Assembly: GCF_035582795.1 (NCBI RefSeq)
Contig: NC_134368.1
Span: 1,240,001-1,304,000 of the forward strand
Source of the DNA: Mycteria americana
Lineage: Eukaryota > Chordata > Aves > Ciconiiformes > Ciconiidae
Reading direction: 5' to 3'
DNA: 64,000 nucleotides
Position 1 is the stretch's first letter, and every line of letters starts with the position of its first letter. The notes below the pieces were generated by a model. That model did not search any database. It saw only the letters and a list, made by a program, of their open reading frames with translations, and was not told where the DNA came from. A program made the translations under genes and the position numbers. Below are positions 28,801-40,411 of the stretch, one piece after another.

Positions 28801-30585
28801 CGCTTCCCTCCTCGGCCGTTCACTTCCAGAACAAAAGCCTGAAAGTTTGTGTGCGAGTCCAGCTCCCTCGAACAGAGCGCTCCGATACGCCGTCCACCTG
28901 CACACGGCTGGTGTTTTCTGCCCGTCTCAAGTAAGTACATAGGGAATCCTGCAAGGACACGCGTGCATCCTAGACACAGCACGCACGCGTGCCTGGCTCT
29001 TCCTTAGTCAGCCCGGAAAATGGCTGTCCCCTCAGTTTGTCACCCAGGAGCTCTTCAGAGGGCAAAACTGCAGACTTCTTTGCACAGAAAGGAAACGTGG
29101 ACATTTGCAACACAACATTATAATACGCAATTTTGTCTCGAGCTATTCGGAACCAAACAAACACAACCGAGGGCTTCACGCAGCCTTTTCTGCGGCCTCT
29201 ATGGCCAAGGCCAACAGAGGAAGAAGGATCCGGATCAGCCGTACTCCAAAGCGACGCAGAGCCCCGCGTGCATCCCGTCAAGCAGTCACCGCATCAGATG
29301 TGGAAAGAAGTTTTCCTACCTGGCCACGATGCTCCTGGAGCAATATCTGACTTGTCGCTGCATGCCAGGCTGAAACCTGAAGAGCCAGCACGTAACAAAA
29401 TACCTGAAGGGCACAAGCCAGGAGCTGGCTACGCCACGTCGAGCCTGCCGGTGCTGCATCCCGTCCCCCATAAACACGGCAGGCGGGGGCAGGCCGGCCC
29501 GGGCCGGGGAGGGCAATCTCCTCCCGGCCCAAACCCACCCGCGTGCCGCATCCCGAGCCTCCGCAGCGCAGGCTGGGCTAGTTTTTTTTAGGTACGTTTG
29601 AGAAACCAGCTTCCAGTCACTGCAATCTGCAAAGATCGCAGGTTGTGCCACCCGCCTCTGGCTTGGGGGTCCCTCCGGAGCGACGGCAACGTACCTGTCC
29701 CCCCGTGTGCTCCGCTGGAGCGGAGGTCGTGCCGTGGGAGCGGGTCAGAGCGGGCTTAGGGGGGAGAAGCCAATCTCCCCCCGCTCCACGGCTTTGCTGA
29801 AGGCATCCCCTCCCTGCCCGGTGGGTCAGCAGGGCCGGTGGCACGCTCCCCTCGCCTCGCCCCACGGGTGGGGGGCCTGGCCCACGCAGAGAGGAGCCCG
29901 GGGACTGTTTCGGGAGCCTGCTCCCGAGGGGCGCGGGGATCAGGAGAGGACGAGGGGCAGGGGGAGAGGGCTGGCAGGGCCCCAGCCGCCAGCGCTGGTT
30001 TCTTTGCCGAAACCAGCCGGGAGGGACTGCTGCCGGTCTCTCCGGCCCGGGTGCGTGGTGCGATACCTGCTCCCGGGCCTCCTCCGCACCGCTTCACCCC
30101 CCGGGGAAGGAGCCCCCTCCGCAGCCCGAGCCCCGGCGCTGCCCCGTCTCCGGCCTCACCTGGCCTGCGTGTCCCGGGGAAGGAAGCTCCCCCGGCAAAC
30201 CGCGAGCCGGTAAAGAAACCCGGACCCCAGCTGCGCTCCTCGACTCCCGTCCCTGTGCCCCCGGCCCGTCCACCGCCGCGGCAGCCCTCCCCGCCGGGCG
30301 CAGGCCGGAGCGCGGCCGCACCCCCGGCCGAGGGCTGCCGGAGCCGCGTGGCTGCGCTGGCAGAGGTGCGAGGCGCGGCCGGGGCCGGGCCGGGGCCTGC
30401 GAGCGTCGCCCGGCGGGGCTTCAATTCAAGGCGGGCCGGGCTGGGGCCTACCCGGCCTGCGCCCGCCGGAGACCCGCCAGCCCCAGGCCCCCCCGGTGCT
30501 CGCTCCCAGAGGCCCGCAGGCCGCGGAGGGACCGGCCGGGCCTGCGCCCCGGCCTCGGCCCGGAGCCCCCTCCCCGCCCCCGTAC
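19893..30585 (-). other. PAIP2B: Large 5' intron of PAIP2B
   Basis: About 10.7 kb between the inferred 5' UTR exon and the first coding exon. It contains low-complexity tracts (A/G-rich at 21546-21625, T-rich at 22238-22254 and 23037-23060, poly(A) at 24097-24116) and otherwise unique sequence. No additional coding exon, transposon family or RNA gene is recognised. CpG density rises towards 30 kb. Confidence 0.5.
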
Positions 30586-30715
30586 CTGCCGGCCGGGCCG
30601 GGCCCGTGTCGCTCCGCGGGCGCCCGCCCTCGCTGCCGCCGCCGCCGCCAGACCCCGCCGCCGCCGCCGCCCTCCCGCGCCGCGCGGCGGGGACACGCCC
30701 ACCCGCCCCGCCCTA
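30586..30715 (-). other. PAIP2B: Probable PAIP2B 5' UTR exon in a CpG island
   Basis: On the minus strand a donor (CAG|GTACGGGGG) sits at 30586/30585 inside a dense CpG island with CGG-triplet runs at about 30635-30670. The CCAAT-bearing promoter lies just upstream. Only the donor end is suggested by sequence; the 5' end is a guess. Confidence 0.5.
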
Positions 30716-30733
30716 ACAAAACCTAGCAACTCC

Positions 30734-31155
30734 ATTGGCCAAACCCGCCCCGCGTCCCCGCCCCCCCCGCCCTCAGCGCTAAGTCTGGTTGGGCGGAGGG
30801 GGGGGCGCGAGCGTGTCGCTATTCCACCAGTCCGCTGTCACTTCAGCTTCTTGTCCCACCCGCTCTGCCGCCCTCTGATTGGAGACCCGGACCCGCCTCT
30901 TAGCCTCCGGATTGGTTAACCTCGAAGGGTCGGATTGGTTGGGCGCACGCGTCCCCCACGTGGGGTCAGGCAGGCCGACCTGGAGGGGCGGGACCGTGGC
31001 GGGGTGGGCGTGGCCTGCCACAATGTAAATAACCACATCACCCCGCCCCTTCGCCCACAGCCTGATTGGCGGGCGCAAAGCCCAATCGGGAGAGGCGTCA
31101 CAAACCGCCCGCCTCACCGCGCGGGAGTGCTGCTAGAGAGCCGCTGATTGGCGGG
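30734..31155. promoter_or_regulatory. CCAAT-box cluster, promoter of PAIP2B and possibly a divergent transcript
   Basis: Six ATTGG sites (30734, 30878, 30911, 30934, 31065, 31147) and one CCAAT (31082) occur in about 420 bp, several extended to GATTGG or followed by GGCGGG. NF-Y binds this pentamer. The block has no TATA box and sits between the inferred PAIP2B first exon and a possible plus-strand first exon at 31.77 kb. Confidence 0.65.
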
Positions 31156-31264
31156 TTGATGTAAACACACCGAGGGGGCGGGGGATTCCCCGGACACCCG
31201 CGCTCGGGGGGGGGGGGGGGCTGTCACGTGGCGGGCGCGTGGCTCGGGCTGGGGGGGGGACTCT

Positions 31265-31610
31265 GGGGGAGGGGGGGGGGCGCATTTTGGGGAGCAACCG
31301 GGTGGGACCCCGGGGTCAGGGGAGCCCCGGGGGGGACCCAGCGCCGTACCCCCGGGGTGGGAACCCCAGCTTGCACCCACAGTTTTGGGGGGCACCTCGG
31401 TGGGGGGGTGCACCCAGCCCTGCACCCCCAGAGTGGGGGGGGGAGCGCCGGGGGGTGCCCCCAGCCCTCCACCCCCAATGTTGGGGGACCCCAGCCCCGC
31501 ACCCCGGGGTGGGGGGAGCTGGGGGGGGGGGGGTCCCAGCCCCGCACCCCAGTGTTGGGGGGCACCTGGGGGGGACCCACCCCTGCACCCCCCGGCTCCC
31601 CCAGCGCCGC
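31265..31610. repeat. Degenerate G-run/C-run repeat
   Basis: Five or six imperfect copies of a roughly 45-60 bp unit (CCCAGCCCTGCACCCC, then a TGGGG run, then GGGGTCCC-type) make up the stretch, with G runs of up to 15. The strand carries both G- and C-homopolymers, so quadruplex and i-motif formation are both possible. Confidence 0.7.
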
Positions 31611-31769
31611 CCCCGAGGCCCCCCCCCCGGTACCCGTGTCCGGCGGCCGCCCCCCCGCCCGCCCGTCCGCCCGTCCCCCCCCCCGGTGACGAGCCCGGGC
31701 CGGCTGCCAGCACCGAGCCGGGGCCGCGCCGGGCAGTGTCCGCGGTCACCCGCGCCCCGGCCCCCCGAG

Positions 31770-31864
31770 ATGCCGGCGGGCAGCGGCGGGGGCTCCGCGC
31801 CCCGAAAGCGGGGCCCCCAGCGCCCCCCGGTCCCCGGCCCGCTGCCCCTCGACCCGCTCGGACG
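31770..31864 (+). CDS. Candidate first coding exon of an unrecognised gene or lncRNA
   Basis: An ATG with G at -3... context (CCGAGATGC) opens 31 codons plus two bases, Gly/Ser then Arg/Pro-rich, followed by a consensus donor (GACG|GTGAGT). It lies in a CpG island about 1.05 kb from, and divergent to, the inferred PAIP2B start. I do not recognise the peptide, and no downstream exon was found in the next 8 kb. It may be an untranslated exon of a promoter-associated transcript, or chance. Confidence 0.25.
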
Positions 31865-32587
31865 GTGAGTGCCACGGCCCCGGGGGTCCCCGCAGCTCCC
31901 GGGGGTCCCCGCAGCCCCCCGGGGGTCCCCACAGCCGGCTGCCAGCCCCTGTGCAGGGTGGGTTTGGGGGGGGGGTGGTCTCTTCCTCGGTGCCCCCCGC
32001 CCCAACCGGAGCCCGCATTGGGGTACGGAGGAGCCGGGTGGGAGAAGCAGCCGCTCTCCCCGGTACCGGGAACGGGGCGTGCGACCCATGGGGGGCTCCA
32101 GCAGGAGGGTGCCCATGGGATGGGGGTGCATCCCCGTGGGGAGCCCCACAACGGAAAGGGGTGTGCCGAAATCTGCTCCCACCCATCGGGGTGACCCCAA
32201 ACCCCTTCCACGCTCCGGGCTTGGATTTTGCTAAAATGGGGGGGGGGGGGGGTCCCGTGCCCCTGGCAAGGGGGGTCCCCACGCTGTGGGGCAGGAGGGT
32301 CTATCCCGGGGGATACGGGGTTTCGGGGGTCAGCCAAGGGATGCCACGTGCTCCAGGGACCCCCATATGGGGCCGGACCCCCTTCATTCATGCCAGCCTT
32401 CAGGTTTGCCCCCACAAACGTGGGGGTTTGCACGCGCGTGTGCAACGCCCAGACCCCCCCATCTTGGGGTAGGATGGGCCCCGGCAAAGTCTTGGTGTCT
32501 CTGCCACCGGTGTCCGGGACGTCCCTAGGCATGTCACTTAGCGCTGGTGCCGGATGGGGCGATGTGCTACGGAGCCAAACACAATCG

Positions 32588-32668
32588 GCTGGGCTGGGGG
32601 ACGAGGGGAGGGCCGGATCCAGGGCCAACGGCCCTGGATCCGGCCCTCCCCTCGTCCCCCAGCCCAGC
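32588..32668. repeat. Perfect 39-bp inverted repeat with 3-nt loop
   Basis: Arm 32588-32626 is the exact reverse complement of 32630-32668, separated by AAC. The arms run from GCTGGGCTGGGGG through GGATCC to GGGCC. This is a perfect hairpin-forming palindrome in otherwise unique intergenic sequence. Confidence 0.97.
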
Positions 32669-35303
32669 ATCTAGATGGTTACACCGGCCCCGTGGCCACC
32701 ACGCTCCCATCGATGGCCGGAACGGCGAGCTATTTCTAACCTTGTGCCCTCATCCATCGGGAACCTGCTCATCACCAGGTGCTAATTCGGGGTGAGGTTG
32801 AGAAATAAGGACTAGATATCGGGGAGCAAACATCACAAGGTATTCCCAAGAGGCGAGGGGGGTGTCCGCAGCGGGGCCGACCGGGGATGTAAGACGAGCA
32901 GGTTGCTTGGTGGAGGTGACAATCCCTCGGTCGCTGCCATCCGTTTGGGCGACCTGAAATGCAGCACCCTGGGGACAAATTAGCTCCCCCCCGGGGCGGC
33001 TGACGCCTCCTTGTATGGCTGAGGACCGGGCTCTGCCACCAAACAGGATAAAAATAGCCCGTGGCCAAAGGGCCTGATCCAGGGAGGTGCTGGGCACCCC
33101 CCTCCGGCACAAGGGGATGGCACATTTTTGTGGGTTTTGGGGTGTGGGAGATGCTGGTGGGGGTCTGGGGGTGCTGCCGGGCATCTGCCGGCACAGGGGA
33201 GGCAGGAACGGCCCCGGGAAGGCAGCGGGGGGAACGTTTGTCCTTGCTGCCCGTAAGCGGAGACGTCCCCAAGCGCAGGAGCCCGGCGGTTCCCCGCTGC
33301 GAGCGTGGGGCCGGCCCCACGCCGTGGTCCCACCACGAGGAGCCCCACGGCTCCGGTGGATTTACAGTTGCTCCCCCCGGACCCCCACTGTGGATCCCCT
33401 TTGGCTTTTGGGGGCACAGGGACCCCCGTGGACCCGGAGCTCTTGCGCACAGGCAGGACGAGGATCTGAGCTGTTGGGGCAGCGGTCTGGGGGCTCCCGG
33501 GTCACTTTGGGGTACGAGAGGTCCCGGCACGGACCCGGGCGATGGTGCAAGCGGGCACGGCTCTGCTCCCGGCTGCCCCAGCCGCGGATTCTGTGGGGTT
33601 AACGGGACGGGTAACGGGCAAGGGCAGCCCCGCAAGGTCAGTGAAGGCCATCGAGTGCCCGAGTTAGTCCAGGAATGCCACCGACGTGCGGTCACACACC
33701 GCCCCGGCCCCAGCCGCCGCCGCCGGGAATGTCAAACGCGGCCTCCCTCGGCACCGCACGTGGTCCCGGCCACGGGGATGCCTCTGCGGGGACAGGGACA
33801 CGGGGCAGCACGTCCCCCTGCCCTGTCCCCAACAGGGACACGGGGCCGCACGTCCCCTGCCCGCTGCACGTCCCCCTGCATTTAACCAGCCCCATCCTCC
33901 GGCGCTCGTCCCACCAGCCCCGCGCCGGCATCTCCCCATCCGCACCCACACGCTCCTCTACATCCCTTCTCTCCCTCCTTCCCATCCGTCTTGCTGCCAT
34001 TTTGGGGTGGATTTGCGCTGGTTTGGGGGTACTGGTGGCCAAAGCAGCACTCAAAAAGCCCTGTCTGGGTTCCCCTTTTGGAGCCAGAGGAGGAAATTGG
34101 GGACCCCTTTGGACTGGGGGGGGGGGGGTGGGAGAGCCTCGTGCTGGGGGGTAGGACCTCGGACATTTTCTGGTTTTTCCCCCCATTCCCTGCACGCATC
34201 GTTCCAAGCCCTGACAACCCCCCGACCCCAGAAACGTCCCTTCTCCTCCCAAACCGCTCTCCTCACCCCGTGTGCTGCGGGCAGGGGGGGCACAGAGCCA
34301 GCGGGCTGGGGGGGGGACACACACGTCCTCCTGGCCAGGGGTGCGACGGGAGGTGACACGGAGGGGACACTGATGTGCCTGCGGTCCTCGTCATGCCCCC
34401 CTCCGTGTTAAACGCAGCCCAGGGGCGGCACTCGGAGGCACTCGGGGGCTTGGGCAGGAGAAGCGTGCGGCCCCGGAGCCCAGCAATTTCAAGCTGCATC
34501 AGTTGCTGGGACTTTCAAGCCTGGTGTGACCGTGCGGGGGACTGCCAGCACCGGGGCTCCCCGTCCTCCCAGTGTCCTCCCAGTGTCCCCAGCTGAAGAG
34601 CCGTACGTCAGCTCACCCGGCCGTAAAGCAGCGCAGTGGGACCGGCGTCCTCCGGAGCTGTGGGCATGCCTGCGAGCTGTCTGGAGGCACGGGTGGGTGG
34701 CCGGAGGCTGTCCCCTACCTCGGTGCCGGTGTCACGCAGCGTGAGCCCCCTGCGGTGCCCGGGGCCTGGCGGCTGCCATCTGGAGCCAGGGGCTGTCACA
34801 CACCCTGGGGACAAGGGAGGGGGACACGGCGAGCCCCCGGGCTTCTCCGTGCTGCAGCCACAGCCGTTAAAATGTCACCCTCGTCGGGCCTCGCTGATGA
34901 ATTAATAAATTAACCGAGGGAGCGTGGGAAAGCAGGTGCTTTGACACGTCCCTCGTCTCCTGTTCCAGCCCCAAGGCTCCAGCTGGAGAGGGTGCAGCCG
35001 GGACCGGGGGGCAGAAAGCGAAGCTCGGGGGTCCCTTCCTGCAGCGGAGGAGCAGCGGGCGATGGGGAGGCGGTGGCTCCTCCACGTCCTTGTCCCCGGC
35101 CAGCTTGGGTAGGACCGAGGGATAATCCTCTGTTGGCAGAGGATTCAAACGTGAAGGACGCTGCGTGCAGCAGAGCGGAGGGTTTCTGGGTCAGCTCTTG
35201 CTTCGGCTTCGCAGGAAACAGAGCCTGAATAACAAGGTGCTTCACGGGGGTTTCCAGAGCTGCTGCCTCGCTGGGGCTTCGCTCCCGTGGAAAGCAAGCG
35301 GAG

Positions 35304-35345
35304 GGGATCCCACCGCAGCTGGGATCCCACCGCAGCTGGGATCCC
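35304..35345. repeat. 18-bp tandem duplication
   Basis: Two and a third copies of GGGATCCCACCGCAGCTG occur head to tail. Confidence 0.9.
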
Positions 35346-38300
35346 CGCGGGATCGCCCTGCCCCGCTCCGTGCCGCTGCAGGACGCTGCTCCCGCTCCAA
35401 AACCGCCTTTTAATCTTGCCAAGCTCAATACTCTCATTTTATTCCGACAGCCTCATTTACATGCGTGGCTTCATCTGCGTGCTCACGATCTCCTTGCACC
35501 AATGCAACCTTGAGTCCATCCCACCACCCCAGGCCTTGCCCCACTTTACCGCTATTTAAAATGAGCATTAAAAATCACTCCCACAAAGAGTTTTTGAAGC
35601 TCAGCATCCAAACTGAGCAGAACATCAGCGGCAGGAGATAGGGAGTAGATGTACAATAGCGGCAAAAATGGATTTTAAGGGGCAGTCGTGGGGCGGGAGC
35701 GGTAATTTCAAGCCCTGGGATGCCTGGTTGGGAAGCCAGTCCCCGGAGCAGCCAGCCAGCCCGAGAGCCCGGCCGGCGGTGCAGGATCCCGGCCTGGCTG
35801 CAGCTCTGCCGGCTCAGAGGCACCATCTGCCGGGAAAGCTCCCGGCTCCTTCCAACGGGGATGGATGTGCCAGCAGAGCGTGAAGGAAACATATTCCCCG
35901 GGTCAAGCTCAGCTCCTTCCCTGTAGAGCAGCAGCTGCAGGGGCTGGGGCACAGGGCTGCGGAGGGAAGCACAGCGGATGAACACGTCCTTAAGTCTCCA
36001 GCATCCATAAACACCCCCTGACAGGAGTTTGGCTGCACTGCCACCGCTCGGGTCCTTTTTAAGCTGCTTTTAAAACATCTGCTAAGCTCCCGTTTGCAGT
36101 CAAACAGGACGTGCTTTGAGGGCAAGTGGTTTTTTTTTTTTGCTGGGGCAGGAGAAACGTGGTGACTTTTACAGCCTTTTGCGTATTTCTGCTCAGTGGG
36201 GAGAGCGCAGGGACCCGAGGAAGGTGCAGGGGGGTCTGCAGGAGGGGGATGTCCCGGTTCCTCTTCCCTGCGGGAGGGTGGCACAGCGGGGCACAGATCC
36301 GGCACGCTCCCAGGGTCTGCAGGCTCTTCTGGGAAGCCCAGGGACTTGCTCACATGGGTGATGAGGAAAATGGGGCTGTGGGATCTGGATAGGCATCATC
36401 CCGAGCTCAGCTCTTCCGAAGGGGCAGCGCGGGCACCTCCGGCCTCAGCCACGGCAAGACGAAGAGCCAGCAAACCAGATGGAGGTCCAGAGCTCCTCGA
36501 CGCAGGCTGTCCTGGTCAGCTGGGGCTTTCACAGCTCCGAGGTGTGCGGCATCCATTAACGGCGACCTCCTTGTGGCTGCGATCGAGGGGAGCACGCCTT
36601 GGGTAATTGCGGTGGCACAGAAGACGCCCAAACTCATCGAGTCGTAACACGACCGTGTGTCTGGGCTGCGGTTCTCTCGCTCCTCCGACCCCAGCCCTGG
36701 CTCTCGCCCCTTTTTTGGGGGTGTGACACACCTTTCCTACAAGGTGTAATGGCAAACGGCTCACCCAGGATGCTTCAGAGGGAAGTGGCAGACATGCTAC
36801 GTCTCTTCCGTAGGGGAAGTGCCTGAATTTCCACTCCCTGCCCGTAGCCCCACATACTGGGCAGACGGACTGGACATCTGAGGATGTAAAACCAGTTACT
36901 TGCATCCAATCTGTTCCCAGACCTCGGCTGCGGGCTGAGACAACCCACACTGTCACGCGGAGCAGGGACAGTTGCCAGACACCGATGTGTCAGGCAAAGA
37001 GTATGCAGGGCTCTGCAGCCGCCAGCCGGGTCCCGGAGTTCACAGCCTAAAGGACTATTAATACCCGTCAGCACGGGCAGCCTGGAGTGGGACCAGATCG
37101 GATGGAAAACACAGACTTTGGGTAAGGCTTGACAATTTGATGGGGGTGGGAGAGCAACTGGGAGCCAGATAATTTTGTCAAGTAGCCAAAAACCTGCCCG
37201 AGTGAAGTCCTTCGCATAAGGAGACGCTGGCTGCACGGGCTCCTTCCTGACCTCACCATTTACATCTCTTCTACAAGATTTAGCCAGCGCCCTGCATTAC
37301 ACGTGTGCCCGTTCGCCAGCAGCGACTGTCTTGGCCTGAGGCTTCGGTGACCACTTGATCTGAAAGCGGATTGCAGATCTGAAAAATCATCTCTTCTCAC
37401 TTTCTGGCTACACCCCAAGAGCCTTCTCCCCGCAGCCCCACAACCCTTGTGAAACAACAGGGTGGTTTATGGTGAGCTTCAGGGCCAGCGCTGGAGAAGG
37501 TACTCGGGCTCCTGCCGCTGTGGACCCGTCTCTCCTGCGTGCTGAGTATCTCAGGTATCTCCCGGAGTTGTTCTGGCAGCAGGTTTTGTGCTTTGGTCAC
37601 GTATACATCTCTTTTGGGGATCTTCTCTTATTTTGACCCAGAGCAGCATGTCTAAAGGGGTAAAGACAGTTCGGGATTACTAAGCGCCCTTAGAAAGAGC
37701 AAGATTCCTTGTCGTGTTCTCACACGGACATCCCTTGTCCGTGTTTTAAATATCCAGGACGACATTTTATATGCTTGTCATCTGTGTCATTTTACGGTTA
37801 AAATGATCAAACCCATTGCCAAGAGCGAGGCCTGGCAACGTATCCTTGGGCTACTTAGCGTTGCGTTTGCAAAAGGCAGCTTCGTGACTTCAGCTGTGGC
37901 TACGAGCACCCTCCATCACACCTGGAACCGAGCCGGGAGCACAGAAGGTTTGGCAAAGAACCAGCAAACACCTCAAAGGAGCTGGATTAAGGGACCTGTC
38001 CAGCATCCCACACGGATTTCTTCACAGGAGCAAGGATAGGACCTGACTCTGGCTGAAGCTCTTCTGAAACTATAATACTTTTACTTCAATTCCTTTTCAC
38101 CTCCCAAATTTTGCAACAAACGAGGCAAAGTCCTGCAGCAAACAGGTCCTCCGGGTGCCCAACCCCACGCACGCAGCAGAGCTGCCGGGGCTCAAGCATC
38201 GTATCACCTAACAGGAGATTGTGTCGGGACACCAGGATACGTCAGACAGATCAGGTTGCGCGAGCAGCCTAAACGTTTACATTCCCAAAGGTCCTAGTGC

Positions 38301-40222
38301 TTAATTTGTTTAATTTTACCATCTTAACGATGCCTTTTAAGACAGCGCTTCTGTCATTGCTACTGGATATTTTGCAAATGAGACTGTGGATGTGATTCCA
38401 GCCTTGTTTGCGCCCGGACGTCAGTGCGCTTTGACTCAAATTTAATTTCTTATTTTCAACTGTTAGGTTTTACAGCTTTCAGGACAGCACCGTGGGAGCA
38501 GGACAGCATTCAAGCTCCACGTAGGCAGAGCGCTCATCTTATCTTTCTTTTATAAAGCCTTTGGCCCAAATTATTCTTTCCCAACAAGATGTTAAAGCCT
38601 CCACAGCAGGTGCCGGGCAGAGTCCACCCTTGGGATGCTCCTAAAACCGCAGTTAACTCTGTCAGAGTCCCATGGTCTCACCATAAAAGCTGATCCTATC
38701 TTTTCTTTTACAACAGATTTTCCCTTCCAGAGTACCTTGTCAGTGAAGATCTTCAGGCTGGCCTGGGAATGGTAAAACAGACACAGGCACGGATCATATA
38801 ATTTAGCTGTAAATTTGATTCAGAAGTTTAGGAAATAGAGCTTGAACTCTCCAAAATGATCCTAGCTTCTTACTTCCCCTTGCTGTGCTGTGCTGTGGTG
38901 GGAGTAAGGAATGCCTGTGGTCTACAGAAGTCACAGGTTGCAGGACTAGATGGCTCTAAGCAGGTTTCAAAAGCCAAGAATAAGTGCAAGTCTTAACTTT
39001 TAAAGGTTTTTAGAGTTTCCAAGACTACGATGTGCTGGAGAGGAACTGAAACAGGTTTGGAGAAAAAGACCAACAACCTATTTCTGTGTCAGCCCAGCTT
39101 TGTCAGAAAATCCAGCACCGGTGAATGATTTTTGCTGGATGTATGCAAAGCGTCTGCGGGATCTCAAACACAACGAGAAAGACAAACGCCCAAGCGACTT
39201 CAAAGCAGTACAGCCGGACAGATCTGCGTGGCAGCCGGTCCACCAGCGCTGTGCAGCCCACTCCCAGTCTGCTAAAAAAGAAGCTGAGTGGGTGCCTGCT
39301 GTCTGCCACATTTGCAGCAAGACGCAGCTCTTTCAGCAGCTCTGAAATACGCTCCACCGCACATGCAAATGGGGTGGTTTTGGGCAAAGCTGGTCACGGG
39401 CTTGCTTTATACCATATGCGCTTTGGGGGCAGTCGCCGTGACGCAGCAGCAGCGTTTCTGGCTAACTCTGTGGTTTGGTTTTGGCATCTGTGCTGGTATT
39501 TTCAGGAAATAACGTGGCAGCTCTTAAAGGCATCTTGTGTCTCCTCGGAGAGAAGGCTGTGACTCTGCGAAGGTGTTTCATGGGCAAGAACACGGGGGAA
39601 CCCAGAGCAACCTGTGCCAAAACCTCGCCGGGCCACCCAAGGCGACAGAGCTTTTTAAATTCTCCTTTTCAGGTCAGCACCAGCACTGCAGACCATAGTT
39701 AATGGGGGAAAACTGCATTTGGGGACACTGACTCACTGAACCCCCAGGGAAGTAAGCTTGTTGGAGGTACCAGGTATTAACGCCGTTGCTCCAAAAAGCA
39801 AACATAATTCCAGACAGCAGCACGGACAACCCCTGTGAGTCAGTGCCTCAAAAGTCTTATGCTCCGTGCTGGTTTCTAGTGGAAAACTGGGGCGGCCACT
39901 GGCTCCCAGTCAAGCCCAGGACACCCTGAGGAGGAACTCAGCAGAGGATATCCACACATTCAGCCGGGGCTGTGCGTGAGGCTGAACTGGAGAAACATAA
40001 GGTGGGAGCCAGCCGAGAGGACGATTCCAGAAGCTTGTGGTGTTGCTGAGGGGGGCTCGGGCAGGGACGAGGAGGACGGTGGCTCAGTGGCCTCGTAGCT
40101 CTGACTTCCATAGGTGCAGGTCAGAAGAAAGGCAGGTATCCTCACCCCAGAGCGGCTCTGACAGCGCTGGGGTGAAGCACAGCTCGGCAGCCACACCGCA
40201 GGCCCACAGCAGACACCGGCCT

Positions 40223-40411
40223 TCAGCAGAGGAATGAGGAGAACAAGACAAGCAGCAGGATGAAAGGCTGATGAGAGAAACAGGGCGGAAGAAAGGGAAC
40301 AACAGCAGGCCTACGAGGAGCAGAAGGAAACAACAACGAAGGCCAGACTGAGACGGTGCCAGCAGAGACACAGAGCAACAACCGCCCCTCTCCCACCGTC
40401 CCCGCCGCCAT
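40223..40411 (-). CDS. Small divergent ORF at the ZNF638 promoter, doubtful
   Basis: Sixty-two codons on the minus strand starting at an ATG in strong context (G at -3, G at +4, GTCATGGCGGCGGGG). It faces away from ZNF638 across the shared CpG island. The peptide has a hydrophobic C-terminal stretch (ILLLVLF) but no similarity I know. Most likely it is an incidental ORF of a promoter upstream antisense transcript. Confidence 0.2.
   Translation of the reverse strand: MAAGTVGEGRLLLCVSAGTVSVWPSLLFPSAPRRPAVVPFLPPCFSHQPFILLLVLFSSFLC

Larger units (their letters stand above)
31870..40380. other. Intergenic region between PAIP2B and ZNF638
   Basis: About 8.5 kb, GC-rich to about 35 kb and then closer to average. 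Apart from the palindrome at 32588 and small tandem duplications (34569-34590; 18-bp unit at 35304-35345), I see no recognised exon, transposon or RNA gene. Open frames of 130-300 codons at 33-34 kb are compositional. Confidence 0.5.

Noticed and set aside
30094-30735. Pro/Arg/Gly frames across the PAIP2B CpG island
   Set aside because: They are compositional, in several frames at once; the region fits a 5' UTR exon and promoter.
36516-37236. Minus-strand frames of about 150 codons
   Set aside because: The peptides are unrecognised, there are no splice or promoter signals, and they lie in ordinary intergenic sequence.
39078-39387. Overlapping 80-145-codon frames on both strands at 39.1-39.6 kb
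   Set aside because: No conserved domain was recognised in either strand and no splice or promoter context supports a gene.
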